The notes beneath the pieces are model-generated. The model was not told the origin of the DNA. It worked only from the letters and a program-made list of their open reading frames with translations, and ran no database searches. Positions 1-10,034 of a DNA stretch of 64,000 nucleotides are shown one piece after another. Source of the stretch: CALXXL01 sp034926605 (GTDB taxonomy: Bacteria > Verrucomicrobiota > Lentisphaeria > Victivallales > Victivallaceae). The position numbers and the translations under genes are program-made. Every line of letters begins with the position of its first letter. Position 1 is the first letter of the stretch. The stretch is taken from NCBI GenBank assembly GCA_034926605.1, contig JAYFQV010000012.1, positions 1-64,000 of the forward strand. Direction: 5' to 3'.

Positions 1-230
1 TGGTGCACTGGTATCGGAATGCGTTCACGATGTGTCCTTGGAAACATGTCCGTGAAGTCGCCGCCATGCTTAAGGCGATTCACGCTCAGGAAGACCGGGA
101 AGCGGCTCTGGAGAAGGCCGAACTGGTTCAAGCGAAGCTGCACAGGATGAAGCTGGAAAAGGTGGCCGAGTTCGTTGCCGCCAGCGTGGATGAAACGTTG
201 TCATACATGCTAGAGCCCAAATATCGATAA
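1..230 (+). pseudogene. IS256-family (mutator-type) transposase, fragment
   Basis: The frame is open from the window edge and encodes about 75 residues typical of the C-terminal half of IS256-family DDE transposases: HWYRN, then REVAAMLKAIHAQED, then a KLEKVAEFVAAS helix. In the family this stretch is followed by a conserved NPLER-type segment and about 80 further residues. Here a TAA stop ends the frame first, so the 3' part is missing. The 5' part lies outside the window, so I cannot tell whether the upstream portion is intact. It is most likely a dead insertion-sequence remnant that has damaged the gene to its right. Confidence 0.75.
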
Positions 231-367
231 TGGAGTATGCAACCGATAAAGGGTTTTACTATGAAATTAGGAAAGTGTTGGTGAATTAATAAAATATGTT
301 CATATATGCTATCTTGCAGATGGGTGCAGTTTACAATCCGCAATTCATAGATCATTGTAAAACATGA

Positions 368-484
368 TATTTATCGGGCTTCGATGAAAAGTTGGCCACC
401 ATAGGTGGGCAAGCTCGGTCATTTGATGCCAATGCCGCCAAGCTGGATAATTTGCAAAAGATGGAAGACGGGAAGTCTCAATGA
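368..484 (+). pseudogene. 3' remnant of an unidentified gene truncated at the IS256 scar
   Basis: Between an in-frame TGA at 365-367 and the TGA at 482-484 an open stretch reads GFDEKLATIGGQ followed by ARSFDANAAKLDNLQKMEDGKSQ when split into two pieces. It looks like genuine protein: amphipathic, Ala/Lys/Asp-rich, good codon usage. It has no ATG. Its stop overlaps the ATG of the next gene in an ATGA arrangement, as in translationally coupled operons. I infer it is the C-terminal tail of a gene whose body was lost at the transposase scar. The original function cannot be recognised. Confidence 0.45.
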
Positions 485-1119
485 ATAAAATGAAGCGTTC
501 TGTGTGTATTCGTTCTACAATACTATCCGCAATTATAAGTTTCTTTATAGTCGGATGTGCGGAACAAGCATCCGCGAAAAAATCCACATATGTGTTTGAT
601 GAATGGGCAGAAGGAGATGACGGATTTTCACCCGTCACGTTTTTTAAATTAAAATCTCCGACCGGGATGTTTGATGCCGAACAATCAACAGAGGATGTGG
701 ATTCGTCGGATAAAAGACTGATAAGTATTATAAACAATGCAGACGGCAGAAAAATTTCAATAGGTCGTAGCGCTCGTGGATTTGACATGATTTGGAAGCA
801 AACGCAGATAGGAGATATCCTAATTGTTGAAAATCAAGTTGACACGCATGTAACTACATCCTATGTCATATATCCGCAGATCGATGGAAGGGGTGATTTC
901 ACTTATTCGGTATTATATGCCACCCCGGATCCGGAATTGTTTGTCAAGGAATATGGGGGGCCGCCTGAACACATATATTCATCCGTTGAAGATATAAGTT
1001 ACGACGGCGTGATGACTATATTTATCGGTTGGGACTTCACTTCTTTTGGCGATGGGAATTGTATAACCACCAAAATCCCACTATTTTACGGTTTTTCCAA
1101 AAACAGTGACAATAAATAA
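481..1119 (+). CDS. Putative lipoprotein of unknown function
   Basis: The 212-residue product starts with a basic N-terminus, a hydrophobic segment and a lipobox (FIVGC, Cys26), so it should be exported and lipid-anchored. The rest is a beta-rich, acidic domain with no motif I recognise. The start overlaps the stop of the truncated upstream remnant (ATGA), suggesting it was the second gene of a coupled pair. Base composition is clearly lower in GC than the core genes of the window, in line with acquired DNA. Small lipoproteins downstream of a large damaged gene can be immunity proteins, but nothing in the sequence proves that here. Confidence 0.7.
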   Translation: MNKMKRSVCIRSTILSAIISFFIVGCAEQASAKKSTYVFDEWAEGDDGFSPVTFFKLKSPTGMFDAEQSTEDVDSSDKRLISIINNADGRKISIGRSARGFDMIWKQTQIGDILIVENQVDTHVTTSYVIYPQIDGRGDFTYSVLYATPDPELFVKEYGGPPEHIYSSVEDISYDGVMTIFIGWDFTSFGDGNCITTKIPLFYGFSKNSDNK

Positions 1120-1243
1120 ATCATTGAGAGTCGAAGACATCAAAATGATTGGCGGATGCCGGAGAGACCATTGCAGACAGGATTCGCCGCCATCTACAAT
1201 AGTGCCCACGAAGTCGGGTATTTCTTTCTGATGTTGTGAAATA

Positions 1244-1283
1244 AAAAATATCGCCGCCCCTTGTCATGGGCGGCGATATTTTA
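1244..1283 (-). terminator. Rho-independent terminator of the AIDA-repeat gene
   Basis: A perfect 12-bp inverted repeat (1248-1259 with 1268-1279, ATATCGCCGCCC and its complement) with an 8-nt loop. On the minus strand it is followed by a T-run. It lies about 40 bp past the stop of the large minus-strand gene. Confidence 0.85.
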
Positions 1284-1321
1284 ATGACCCGGATCGGCAT
1301 ATCCCTAACCGGTCGGCGAAC

Positions 1322-4300
1322 CTATGCCAGCAGGGCAAGACATCCGTTGCGTTCCGTCACGGTATAGCCCTTGGCAGTTTCGCCGTAGTCGAAACTGGCG
1401 TAAAGCAGGCCGCTCTTGTAAAGCTCTACTTTCAGACCTTCGAGCGTCTCGAAATCGTCGCAGGTCATCAGGTCGAAGCTGCCGGTGCTGTCGCCAAGTT
1501 CGATTTTCAGCAGGTTGTCTCCGCCGTCGGTAAAACCGAACCCATCCGCGAACCATTCCCCGGCATCGCGGCCGGTAAGATCGAACGCAATGGTTTGAGC
1601 GGTGAACTCGCCGACGTATGTCATGGAAGTGGTACCGCTGAAGCGGATCTCATCGAAGTTTTTGACCACGGCGACAAACTCTCCGGTGAAGTCCGCAAAA
1701 CTCAGGGTTTTGACTCCTTTCACCGACCCCTCCACTTTGCCGTCGCCGGAAACCAAACCTATCATAAGATTGCCGGCGTTTCCCGTGAACGTCACGCGGG
1801 AATTGCCCTCCACCACCGAACTGCCGCCCTGGGACGGATGTGACGGGTTGGCGCCGCCGCCATAGATGTTGCCGACCACGGATATTTCGCCGAGCGAGGT
1901 GTCGAACCGCAGCGAAGCGTCGCCGGAAACCGTGCTAACGCCATGATCGTAGGCATAGCCGCCGCCGAAAATATCACCGGAAATATACGCATTGCTGATC
2001 GTGACGCAGGTCGATGCCACCGTGGCGATGCTTCCGTCTCCCTGGGCCTGTGCGCCGCCGACCAGATAGCCGGTTCTGGTTCCCGCCACTTCCATGGACA
2101 CCGCGCCGGTGGAGATCGTTCCACCGGAAATCGCGCCGCCGCCGCCTACCAGCCAGGCGGTACTGCCGCGTTTGATCATCTTCATGTTGGCGGTCTGAGC
2201 TATCGTGCCGACTGAAAGTGTGATATTGCCCGTTGCAACTTCCGAGCCGGCGGCGAGAGAGCCGCCATAGATCAGCCCGGCATAGGTGTCCTGATAATCG
2301 CCTGAAACCGTCAGGGCAATACTGCCGCCGACACTGACATCGGTGCCGCCGCCATAGATGTTGCAGGTGTTGTAACCTATCAACGCGATGCGTCCGGCAA
2401 CCTTGCCCCCGACATTCTGCGTGGCTCCGGCAATCAGTCCGGACACGGTGGAATTCTCCAGCGACAGTTCCGCATCGTTTCCGACCATCCGGCCCGAATA
2501 TTCTTTGAAATTTCCGGATACGCTCAGAGAAAGAATTCCCGATTCCGGATCGGAGTCATTTATAAGTGTATAAACAAATTCGCCGACGGCAATGCTCTGC
2601 CGCAGCCGCGAAAGAACACCGATCTGTTCATCTTCCCGATATATCGCCATTTCCACGGCGTCCGTCCACAGCGCAGTTCCACCGCTGACCAGCTGAAATA
2701 CGCCCGCCTGGTACACGTCCACTTGCCATGTTGTATTTTTCGACATGCCGTAAGTCCCGATAACCAGCGCATCATCATCATTGCCGCGGCAGCAAAGATC
2801 CAATGTAACGGCAGTTCCGCTCAACGCGACACTGTTGCCGGCATCCAGGCAACCGCGCACCACAATGTTTCCGGAGACATAGCCGCATACGACAGCTTGC
2901 CCGCCATACTCCACCACCATTCCGTCGGCAGTTCCGTAAGCCGATTGAATTCCTCCGCTTTTTACCACCGTATCGCTGGCGATACCGCCGGAAGAAACCA
3001 CTTGGGTTCCGCCGGAATATACAACCGTTCCCGAGGTGAAGCCGCCGGAACTGACACATTGATTGCCGCCGGAAGAAATTACCGTTTCATAGGCCGAGCC
3101 ATTTGGGCCGACATACTGTACGCCCTTCAGCAAGGTTGCCGAATATGACACGCCGTAGAGATTTTGCACGCCGGTTTTGATGGTGGCGTCATATGACTTC
3201 CCATAAACTGTGTAACTTCCGGCGCCTGTCCATATGGTGCCGTATTCAATTCCGCTACCGTAAATATGTAAATTCGAGTAGCTTATGACTTCAGTTCTGT
3301 ATATTTCAGCCGAATGTACACTCAGCATGGCGCCGCACATAACCGTGCCGTAAAGTTTGCCTTGATAGGCTATAATATGATTATACATGCCTCTGGCGTT
3401 GTAAAGTTCACCGCCATTCACATTGATGCTTCCATATGTTTGGGCATCATAAACCACTCCGCCGGAAGCTATGCTGAGATGTCCGTATACTTGTACCATT
3501 ATGCCGGATATCAGCCCGCCGCTTCCGGCATAGGCATAGCAATGACCCGGCTCCGGCCCCAGCAAAACATTATAAGCAATGCCTCCTTGAGATACACGTA
3601 AATTTCCATTGCTGTGAACAACCGGGTCGTAAGCCGTGCCGCCTTCAATGGACATCACGCCTCCAGTCATGATATCGGCCTGCAGAGAAGTATAGCGGCT
3701 GGAGACAATCTGCGTCTCGCGAATTTCATAGTCATAACTTTCGGAACTGACCAGCCGTACCTCTTTGCCCGCGCTGACGGCTTCGAGCTTCGCATTGAAG
3801 TCATAGCTGAGCATCGCTCCGGATTCGAGCACCACTCTCACCGCCGATGCGCCGCTGGCAATGCTAAGTTTTCCGCCGGAACTGACAATGACGTCTTCCA
3901 CGGAGCCTCCGTTCAGGATGTACTGTGTTCCAGCCGAACTCACGGCGGTGAAAAATGCTATTCCCGCCACCTCCTGTACTCCGGATGCGCGTATCTCTGT
4001 GTATTGAGCCATACCCAGCCTTGACACCTCTTGTCTGGCCCCGCCGGACTCGATCACGGTGTTCCATGCCAGCCCGCCTTCGGACACTATCTGACGCGTA
4101 CCGCTTCCGATATATGTTTCATAGGCGGCCGCACCGGAGTCGATACACTGCATTGCCCCGTTGCCGACCATCGTGGTACGACTGGCAACACCTCCCGCCG
4201 AAACATATTGGCAATTTCCGTAATATACGTATGGGTAACCAGAAATCCTGGTCGCAAATGCATATCCGCCGGAATAGATTCTCTGAACGCCGTTGTAAAT

Positions 4301-7300
4301 CAATGTGCCGCTGGCTACGCCGCCATCGTATACATTCTGCGAACCTCCTCCATAATAACTGGACATCACGGTATCTATGGCGGTGCCGCCGGAATAGATA
4401 TCCATGCGCGCTCCGCCTTCATAGCTGAACACATAACCGATCAACTCGGTCGCATCTTCAATCAAAATCCCCGAGCTGTTGTACACCTGCACCTGAAAAG
4501 CGTCGTGCTCCTTGGTCAAGGTCAACCCGCCGGAAACGGTGAGCCCCAGATAGTAGGTGTCCCGTCCGACCACCAGCGGCGACGCGCCCAGCGAAACCGT
4601 GCCTTGCACTACTCCTTTGTCGATCACGGTGATTGCGCGGTCGAACCCGGCGCCGCCGATATTGGACAACACATAAGTAATGGGCGGCATCCAGAAGTCA
4701 CATCGAACCGTGTAGCTGCGGGCGGAGGAGATGACGCTCCAGTCGCCTGTCGCGGCATCGGTGGAAGACGGCAACAAAGGCTGGACTATGATATCCGCAC
4801 CGGAAAAATCAACACCGAACTCTATGGTCTGTATTCCAAACATGGTCAATTCACCGGCAACCGTAGCGCCCGACTTAAGCCAGACGTATCCTTTCCGTAT
4901 ATCGATATCTTCCGCCAGACCGCCGGAATAAACCGTCATGCTTCCATAAGGCAGAAGCGATATCGCGCGAACTTCACCTCCGCTGCTAACATACACATGC
5001 GTCTGGGAACCGATTGCCGTTCCCGAGACGACACCACCGGATTGAACGGTAACCTGTGGTATGCCATATAATTCTGCATCGGTTGCCATGCCACCCGCTT
5101 CGATCCAGACGTTTCCGGCGATGGTGGCGCGAATGGCCCCGGTGACGATTCCGCCGGAGGAAACCCATATATCCCCTGCGCCGTTGAACGAAACGCCGTT
5201 TACCATGGCCTGCGCGGTCACGAATGCCTTACCTGCTTTTGATATTATGATATTTTTTATCTGCGCTCCGGATTCGGCATACATCTCGCCGCCAGACCAG
5301 ATGTCAATCCTTTCTGCCGTACATTCGTTGGCATAGAACCGGCCGCCGTAATATACGCCGGTGGAGCTGATCACTGCTCCAGTCCCGGCATATATTTCAC
5401 CGCCGTCGCCGATGGTGACGCCGGACACAATCCCGCCGGAGGACACCACCAGCCTGTCCACCGAATCGGATTCTGCCACCGTGAGGTTGTAAGCCCACTT
5501 CGCTCTTTCCACCAACACGTCATCCTTATACATGCATATCGGAATAGTGGAGTCTATCGTCAGCGTCAAGCCGCCGGACCCGGCCTCCAGCGTGTAAAGA
5601 CGGTCGTTCGCAAACATGGAACTTGCAGTCGGCCACCACATTGTTCCGACGGTATCCCCGGAAACGGTATTTATGGTGATTGTAAATCGATGATAACCGA
5701 TATTGGATAGCAACTTATAAGTGCCGTCCGGCTGATCGCCATCCGCCACCACAACTGTATAATCCGCGCGGTCGAACGCCGAGGCGCTGCAGAAAAAGTC
5801 GTCGTCGGCCGTATGCCGGTCAACCCGTAACGAGATGTTGCAGTTGTCGGTATATATCGTGTTGCTGCAGAAAAGCGTGCCGGCCAGACTGACATCACCG
5901 GTCAGAGTTGCCGCGCTCAGGCTGACATATCCGCCGGAAGCCACCGACATCCCGGAAATCACTGTACGGAATGCATCAACCCGTCCACCGGATTCGACCA
6001 CAAGATTCGTCGCTGAACACATGGATGTGAACGCGGCGCTGCCGCCGAAAGCCACGGTCGTCTCCGTGAGCAGGGCGCCGGAGGAGGCAACCAGATATCC
6101 GCCGGACTCTATTCTGAAGTTTCTGGCCTCTCCACCGGAGATCAGAGCCACGGCTTCCGACTTCACGGTTCCGGAAACCGAACGGCCGCCGGAAAATACC
6201 TCCATTAAGCCTCCCGATGTGATGGTTGCCCCGGAGGCGACGCCATAAACCGTCTGCCTGCCGCCGGACCCTATGGAGGTGTTCAAGGCCGACCCGCCCA
6301 GATAGACGCACATCGAGTCGGCGGAGCCATGTTCTTCTAGCACGGCATCGTAGATCAATGGTCCGCCATATACCTTGGTTCCACCGGAGAACAGCATGAC
6401 GGATTGTCTGATGATGTCTTTGCTCAACGTCAGCCTACCATTGCCGACGCTCAGGATGTAGCAGCGGTCGAAGTCCGTGCGAAGCACCTCGGCAACGCTA
6501 ACGGTACCGACTTCGATCCCTCCGTCGATTATCGTGATAACGCCGTCGAAACCCGAGCAGCCGGTGGCCAGCAGATAGGAGCCCATGGCGATGGTGTCGT
6601 CGCTTTTCACGGTATAGCTGTTTGCGGAAGACAGATAATCCATGACGCTTATCATGGCAGTGCTGTTCGGGCTTGTCAATTCCAGCGTCATGTCAACGCC
6701 GTCCAGGGTTACAGGGCCGAGCACCGCCAGCGTGCCGGCCAAAGTCAGGGTGCTGGCGATGGTGGCGCTGCTGTACAATGTTGTTTTGCCTCCGGCGGCG
6801 ATATAGGTGTCCGCCACCATACCGCCACCATATACAATCTGGTATCCTCCGGCCGAAATGAAACTTTTCCACGCATAGCCGTCGCCGCTGACAATCTGAC
6901 TGCCGCCGGACATGACAACCGTCTTGAACGCGGCGCCGAATTTATTGACATATTGCCTCGCCGCCGATTCGATAATCGTATTGTTAGCCATGGCGCTTTC
7001 AAGCCGCTGGTAGCCGTGGATGATGCGGGTGGATTCAACCGTGCCGTCAATTACCGCCTGGCCGCCGCCCGACAAAACCGTACGCACCGCCTTTCCGCCA
7101 AGCACATACTGATAGCCCTGCAGTATCGTGGTGTCTTCCGCCACACCGCCGTAATATATTTCCTGATATCCCGTGCCGATAAGCCGGGTGTTTCGCGCCA
7201 CGCCGCCGCTCATGATGAATTGAAGCCCACCCACCGTGGTGGCGTCAACGGTTCCATATGCGGACATCACGCCGCTGCTGATAAAGGTATTGACCGCGCT

Positions 7301-7822
7301 GCCGCCCTGATAAACCACGATACGGCAGATATTCATAAGCACCGAATCCGATGCGATGCCGCCGCTGGAAACCAGAATCCGCGCCACGTATCCATAGTTG
7401 TTGCCGTTGTAATTGACGCTATATCCGCTGGCAACCGTTCCGCGAGCGACGCCGTTGCAGTATATGACCTGGTAGCCCAGCCCCTGCACGAGGGTATCGG
7501 ACGCGAAACCATCCCAGTAGACTTCCTGCCTGCCGCAGACACCCAGGGTTGCGCCGATCGCGCTGCCGCCATAGTAAAGCTGCTGCTTCGCATAGGCGTA
7601 CATTCCGTTTTCCAGATAGTAGTATCCGGAGATCGCCGCTCCGGAATCCACGCCGCCGCTGTCGACAAACTCGATGCCGTCCGGACAGATCATCGTTCCT
7701 TCGGCATAACCTCCTGAAACATACATGCTGCCCCATCTGAGCACCTCGGTGAACGCCGCCGACTCTCCGGACGAGACAACCAACCCGCCCGAAGAAACCA
7801 CCACTCCGCTGTAATTCGCCAT
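1322..7822 (-). CDS. Giant AIDA-type repeat surface protein
   Basis: A 2166-residue protein built from dozens of about 20-residue AIDA-type repeats of the form V-x-SGG-x6-V-x-SGG, which fold as a right-handed beta-helix in autotransporter passengers. Repeat blocks are separated by at least three copies of a linker of about 80 residues carrying a YTV...LSNIG/GFD..ITVID...GTVS pattern and ending in LTL-S/T-K/ID (around residues 400-470, 690-770 and 1075-1150), plus a divergent fourth copy near 1690-1760. The last 350 residues have a different Gly-rich repeat (YGG/VGGG) and a non-repetitive end. The start is set by a GGGGGG Shine-Dalgarno just upstream and the first residues already belong to a repeat. 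I see neither an N-terminal signal peptide nor a C-terminal barrel, so the export route is unclear. Tandem AIDA proteins of this kind are common in Lentisphaerae. Role in adhesion is inferred. Confidence 0.85.
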   Translation of the reverse strand: MANYSGVVVSSGGLVVSSGESAAFTEVLRWGSMYVSGGYAEGTMICPDGIEFVDSGGVDSGAAISGYYYLENGMYAYAKQQLYYGGSAIGATLGVCGRQEVYWDGFASDTLVQGLGYQVIYCNGVARGTVASGYSVNYNGNNYGYVARILVSSGGIASDSVLMNICRIVVYQGGSAVNTFISSGVMSAYGTVDATTVGGLQFIMSGGVARNTRLIGTGYQEIYYGGVAEDTTILQGYQYVLGGKAVRTVLSGGGQAVIDGTVESTRIIHGYQRLESAMANNTIIESAARQYVNKFGAAFKTVVMSGGSQIVSGDGYAWKSFISAGGYQIVYGGGMVADTYIAAGGKTTLYSSATIASTLTLAGTLAVLGPVTLDGVDMTLELTSPNSTAMISVMDYLSSANSYTVKSDDTIAMGSYLLATGCSGFDGVITIIDGGIEVGTVSVAEVLRTDFDRCYILSVGNGRLTLSKDIIRQSVMLFSGGTKVYGGPLIYDAVLEEHGSADSMCVYLGGSALNTSIGSGGRQTVYGVASGATITSGGLMEVFSGGRSVSGTVKSEAVALISGGEARNFRIESGGYLVASSGALLTETTVAFGGSAAFTSMCSATNLVVESGGRVDAFRTVISGMSVASGGYVSLSAATLTGDVSLAGTLFCSNTIYTDNCNISLRVDRHTADDDFFCSASAFDRADYTVVVADGDQPDGTYKLLSNIGYHRFTITINTVSGDTVGTMWWPTASSMFANDRLYTLEAGSGGLTLTIDSTIPICMYKDDVLVERAKWAYNLTVAESDSVDRLVVSSGGIVSGVTIGDGGEIYAGTGAVISSTGVYYGGRFYANECTAERIDIWSGGEMYAESGAQIKNIIISKAGKAFVTAQAMVNGVSFNGAGDIWVSSGGIVTGAIRATIAGNVWIEAGGMATDAELYGIPQVTVQSGGVVSGTAIGSQTHVYVSSGGEVRAISLLPYGSMTVYSGGLAEDIDIRKGYVWLKSGATVAGELTMFGIQTIEFGVDFSGADIIVQPLLPSSTDAATGDWSVISSARSYTVRCDFWMPPITYVLSNIGGAGFDRAITVIDKGVVQGTVSLGASPLVVGRDTYYLGLTVSGGLTLTKEHDAFQVQVYNSSGILIEDATELIGYVFSYEGGARMDIYSGGTAIDTVMSSYYGGGSQNVYDGGVASGTLIYNGVQRIYSGGYAFATRISGYPYVYYGNCQYVSAGGVASRTTMVGNGAMQCIDSGAAAYETYIGSGTRQIVSEGGLAWNTVIESGGARQEVSRLGMAQYTEIRASGVQEVAGIAFFTAVSSAGTQYILNGGSVEDVIVSSGGKLSIASGASAVRVVLESGAMLSYDFNAKLEAVSAGKEVRLVSSESYDYEIRETQIVSSRYTSLQADIMTGGVMSIEGGTAYDPVVHSNGNLRVSQGGIAYNVLLGPEPGHCYAYAGSGGLISGIMVQVYGHLSIASGGVVYDAQTYGSINVNGGELYNARGMYNHIIAYQGKLYGTVMCGAMLSVHSAEIYRTEVISYSNLHIYGSGIEYGTIWTGAGSYTVYGKSYDATIKTGVQNLYGVSYSATLLKGVQYVGPNGSAYETVISSGGNQCVSSGGFTSGTVVYSGGTQVVSSGGIASDTVVKSGGIQSAYGTADGMVVEYGGQAVVCGYVSGNIVVRGCLDAGNSVALSGTAVTLDLCCRGNDDDALVIGTYGMSKNTTWQVDVYQAGVFQLVSGGTALWTDAVEMAIYREDEQIGVLSRLRQSIAVGEFVYTLINDSDPESGILSLSVSGNFKEYSGRMVGNDAELSLENSTVSGLIAGATQNVGGKVAGRIALIGYNTCNIYGGGTDVSVGGSIALTVSGDYQDTYAGLIYGGSLAAGSEVATGNITLSVGTIAQTANMKMIKRGSTAWLVGGGGAISGGTISTGAVSMEVAGTRTGYLVGGAQAQGDGSIATVASTCVTISNAYISGDIFGGGYAYDHGVSTVSGDASLRFDTSLGEISVVGNIYGGGANPSHPSQGGSSVVEGNSRVTFTGNAGNLMIGLVSGDGKVEGSVKGVKTLSFADFTGEFVAVVKNFDEIRFSGTTSMTYVGEFTAQTIAFDLTGRDAGEWFADGFGFTDGGDNLLKIELGDSTGSFDLMTCDDFETLEGLKVELYKSGLLYASFDYGETAKGYTVTERNGCLALLA

Positions 7823-8333
7823 ATAATCCCCCCGGCAATTAAAAATCGTTTAATCATCTGTAATATAGAAACAATATATAACCCGCGTACCGAATTTTAC
7901 AAGTAAAAAATAACAATATTTTGAGACTATTTCACCATTCGTGCCGGACACGGAATATTGCAACCCGTCATTGTGAAAATATGGTTTGGGCCGCCGCATT
8001 AGCCTTAAGCCGATTATCATATAATATCGGTCGCAGGATTGTGACTTTCATTATCATCCTGCCTGATATGATGTGGACGGGGTTGTGCTGCGCTTGACCG
8101 CCGGGGCTGCCGGAGAAGTTGAGTAGCTATTTTGAAATTGCGGGCGATCCGATCACTGAAGATCATATAAATGCAATCGCGGAATATCTTGCGTTTTTTC
8201 CATCGGCGGCAATGGATTCCGACTGGATTTCCGGATATTGCGATATATATTATATGCCAAATTTTCAGGAAAGAAACTGGTGCCGACGGCGGGCGACCGC
8301 TTGTACAAAACTATTTCAGGTCAAAAAAACGTC
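7823..8333. other. 511-bp intergenic region between divergent genes
   Basis: It carries the AIDA-gene promoter and leader at the left end. From 8119 (TTG) to about 8280 the plus strand has a coding-like stretch (FEIAGDPITEDHINAIAEYL) that loses sense afterwards by an apparent frame change. It may be a decayed gene end or a false positive. No other structure was recognised. Confidence 0.4.
7875..7902 (-). promoter_or_regulatory. Candidate sigma-70 promoter of the AIDA-repeat gene
   Basis: On the minus strand a -35 box TTGTAA (7902-7897) is separated by 16 bp from a -10 box TATATA (7880-7875), about 50 bp before the start codon. Surrounding DNA is AT-rich. Confidence 0.45.
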
Positions 8334-9926
8334 ATGCGTATCTCTCTGGTGTTTCCGCCGCGTACCGGGCCGACTTATATGCCGCTGGGCATAGCCTGTC
8401 TGGCCGCCGTCGCCGCGCGTAAAAATGTGCCGCTGGACCTTTTTGACGCCAACCTCGAGCTCTGGAACTCTCTTTGCGATTCAAATCCCGCGCTGTGGAC
8501 AATGCGCGATTTCGCCCGCGGACCGCTTACCACATTTCTTAATCCGCAGGAATATGCCGCGAAATGGGGGCATATGGCGGACGCCCGGAGGCGGATCGAC
8601 ATGCTTGAAGCTCGGGCCCGGCATTATCTGGCCGGGGAGGGGCTCGGCGAGGGGCTGGAGGCGCTGTTGTCCAGACAGTCGGCACGGATCGCCCGGACCA
8701 CTCCCGGGATTGTCGCTTTTTCCGCCATGTATCTGGACCAGCTTCCTTTCATTCTGGCACAGGCGAAATACCTTGTGCGCGAACTTCGTTCCGGCTGCAG
8801 GGTCGTCATCGGCGGGGCGGCCATGAGCGCGCTGTCGCCGGTTGAGCTTCTCGAAGCGGCTCCGTTTGTCGAAGCCGTTCTGACCGGGGAGGGCGAGGTG
8901 CCGTTCGAAATGCTGCTCGACGGCCGTGCTCCGGCGGAAATTCCCGGATGCTTCCACCGCAGCGGCGGCGGCATCGCCTTTTCCGGCAAATCGGTGATTC
9001 CGGAAAACCTGTCCCTGCTGTCCCCGCCCGACTTTTCCCAGCTTGCCGGCGGCGGCTATTTCAATCCGGTTCCGGTCATGCCCATCTACGGCTGTCGCGG
9101 CTGCAAGTGGCGGCGATGCCGTTTCTGCGTCCACAACAATTCGTTCGGCCGTTACCGGCAGCGCCCGGCGATGGCGGTGGCGCTGGAAATGCAGGAGCGG
9201 TGGAACCGTTACAGGTGCCGTCATTTCTATGTGGTCGATCAATATGTCGACCCGGTATATCTCGACGAACTCAGCAATGCCATTCTGGAGCTGGGGCTTG
9301 ACTGCCGCTTTCAGATAATGGCGCGAACCACCGCCGAATACACTCCGGGATTGCTTCACAAGGCGGCTCGCGCCGGATGCTGCTGGATAAGCTGGGGGAT
9401 GGAGAGCGGTTCTCAGGAAATGCTCGACATTATGAACAAAGGTACGCGGGCGGACTCCTCGCTGGAGGTGATCAGAAACGCTTCCGTGGAAGGAATTTCC
9501 AATCTTCTGATGATGATTTTCGGCGCGCCGGGCTCCACGCCCGCCCGGCTCGACCAGACCTTCACTTTCCTCGACCGGGCATGGAATTACATCGACGGCA
9601 TGACGGCCAGCGCCTTTGTGCTTTTCGACCAGACCGCGTTCAGCCGCCGCGCGTCATATTACGATCTCGAGATTCTGGGCGGCAACCGGTTTCTGGAGGT
9701 GGAAGGCAAGCCGGTGCACGACATGAAGTTGCGTTTCCGCCGCGAGTCGGAGGACGGTCGCAGCGAGTCGCCGCTGGCCGCCGCCGAGATCGAGGCATGG
9801 GAGCGCCGGAAAGTTTGGCTCCCGCCGCTGCCGTTTCACGGGCGGCTCTGCTGCGAGCACTATCTGCTTTATGCCGATGCGAAAATGGAAAGCACCCGCC
9901 CGGGCAAAAGCCGCCGCCCCGCGTGA
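8334..9926 (+). CDS. B12-binding-domain radical SAM protein
   Basis: About 530 residues. The N-terminus (VFPPRTGPTYMPLGIACLAA) matches the start of cobalamin-binding radical SAM proteins, followed by a Rossmann-like domain with VVIGGAAMSA near residue 160. The radical SAM domain carries RGCKWRRCRFC, a C-x4-C-x2-C cluster motif seen in RGCYWGRC-type members, then a typical ISWGMESGSQEML strand. The B12 domain lacks the DxHxxG cobalamin ligand as far as I can see. The ATG at 8334 was preferred over an upstream in-frame ATG at 8238 because homology begins there; the ribosome site is weak. The substrate is unknown. It stands alone between the AIDA gene and an AT-rich orphan, so context gives no hint. 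Confidence 0.8.
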   Translation: MRISLVFPPRTGPTYMPLGIACLAAVAARKNVPLDLFDANLELWNSLCDSNPALWTMRDFARGPLTTFLNPQEYAAKWGHMADARRRIDMLEARARHYLAGEGLGEGLEALLSRQSARIARTTPGIVAFSAMYLDQLPFILAQAKYLVRELRSGCRVVIGGAAMSALSPVELLEAAPFVEAVLTGEGEVPFEMLLDGRAPAEIPGCFHRSGGGIAFSGKSVIPENLSLLSPPDFSQLAGGGYFNPVPVMPIYGCRGCKWRRCRFCVHNNSFGRYRQRPAMAVALEMQERWNRYRCRHFYVVDQYVDPVYLDELSNAILELGLDCRFQIMARTTAEYTPGLLHKAARAGCCWISWGMESGSQEMLDIMNKGTRADSSLEVIRNASVEGISNLLMMIFGAPGSTPARLDQTFTFLDRAWNYIDGMTASAFVLFDQTAFSRRASYYDLEILGGNRFLEVEGKPVHDMKLRFRRESEDGRSESPLAAAEIEAWERRKVWLPPLPFHGRLCCEHYLLYADAKMESTRPGKSRRPA

Positions 9927-10034
9927 TTCTTAGCTTAGCCTACATTGTCATTTTGAATTATGTTTGCTAAGATTTTAAAACTGGGAAGAGAAATTATTTT
10001 CAATTCACTTTTGTGATGGAAAGAAAATTGCGTA

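Noticed and set aside
1322..7822. CRISPR-like or tandem DNA repeats inside the large gene
   Set aside because: The periodicity is at protein level (AIDA repeats of about 20 residues) and the DNA units vary too much for a CRISPR array; no array was seen elsewhere.
8119..8394. 91-codon frame before the radical SAM gene
   Set aside because: TTG start without ribosome site, and only its first half is protein-like. Recorded within the intergenic entry as a possible remnant.
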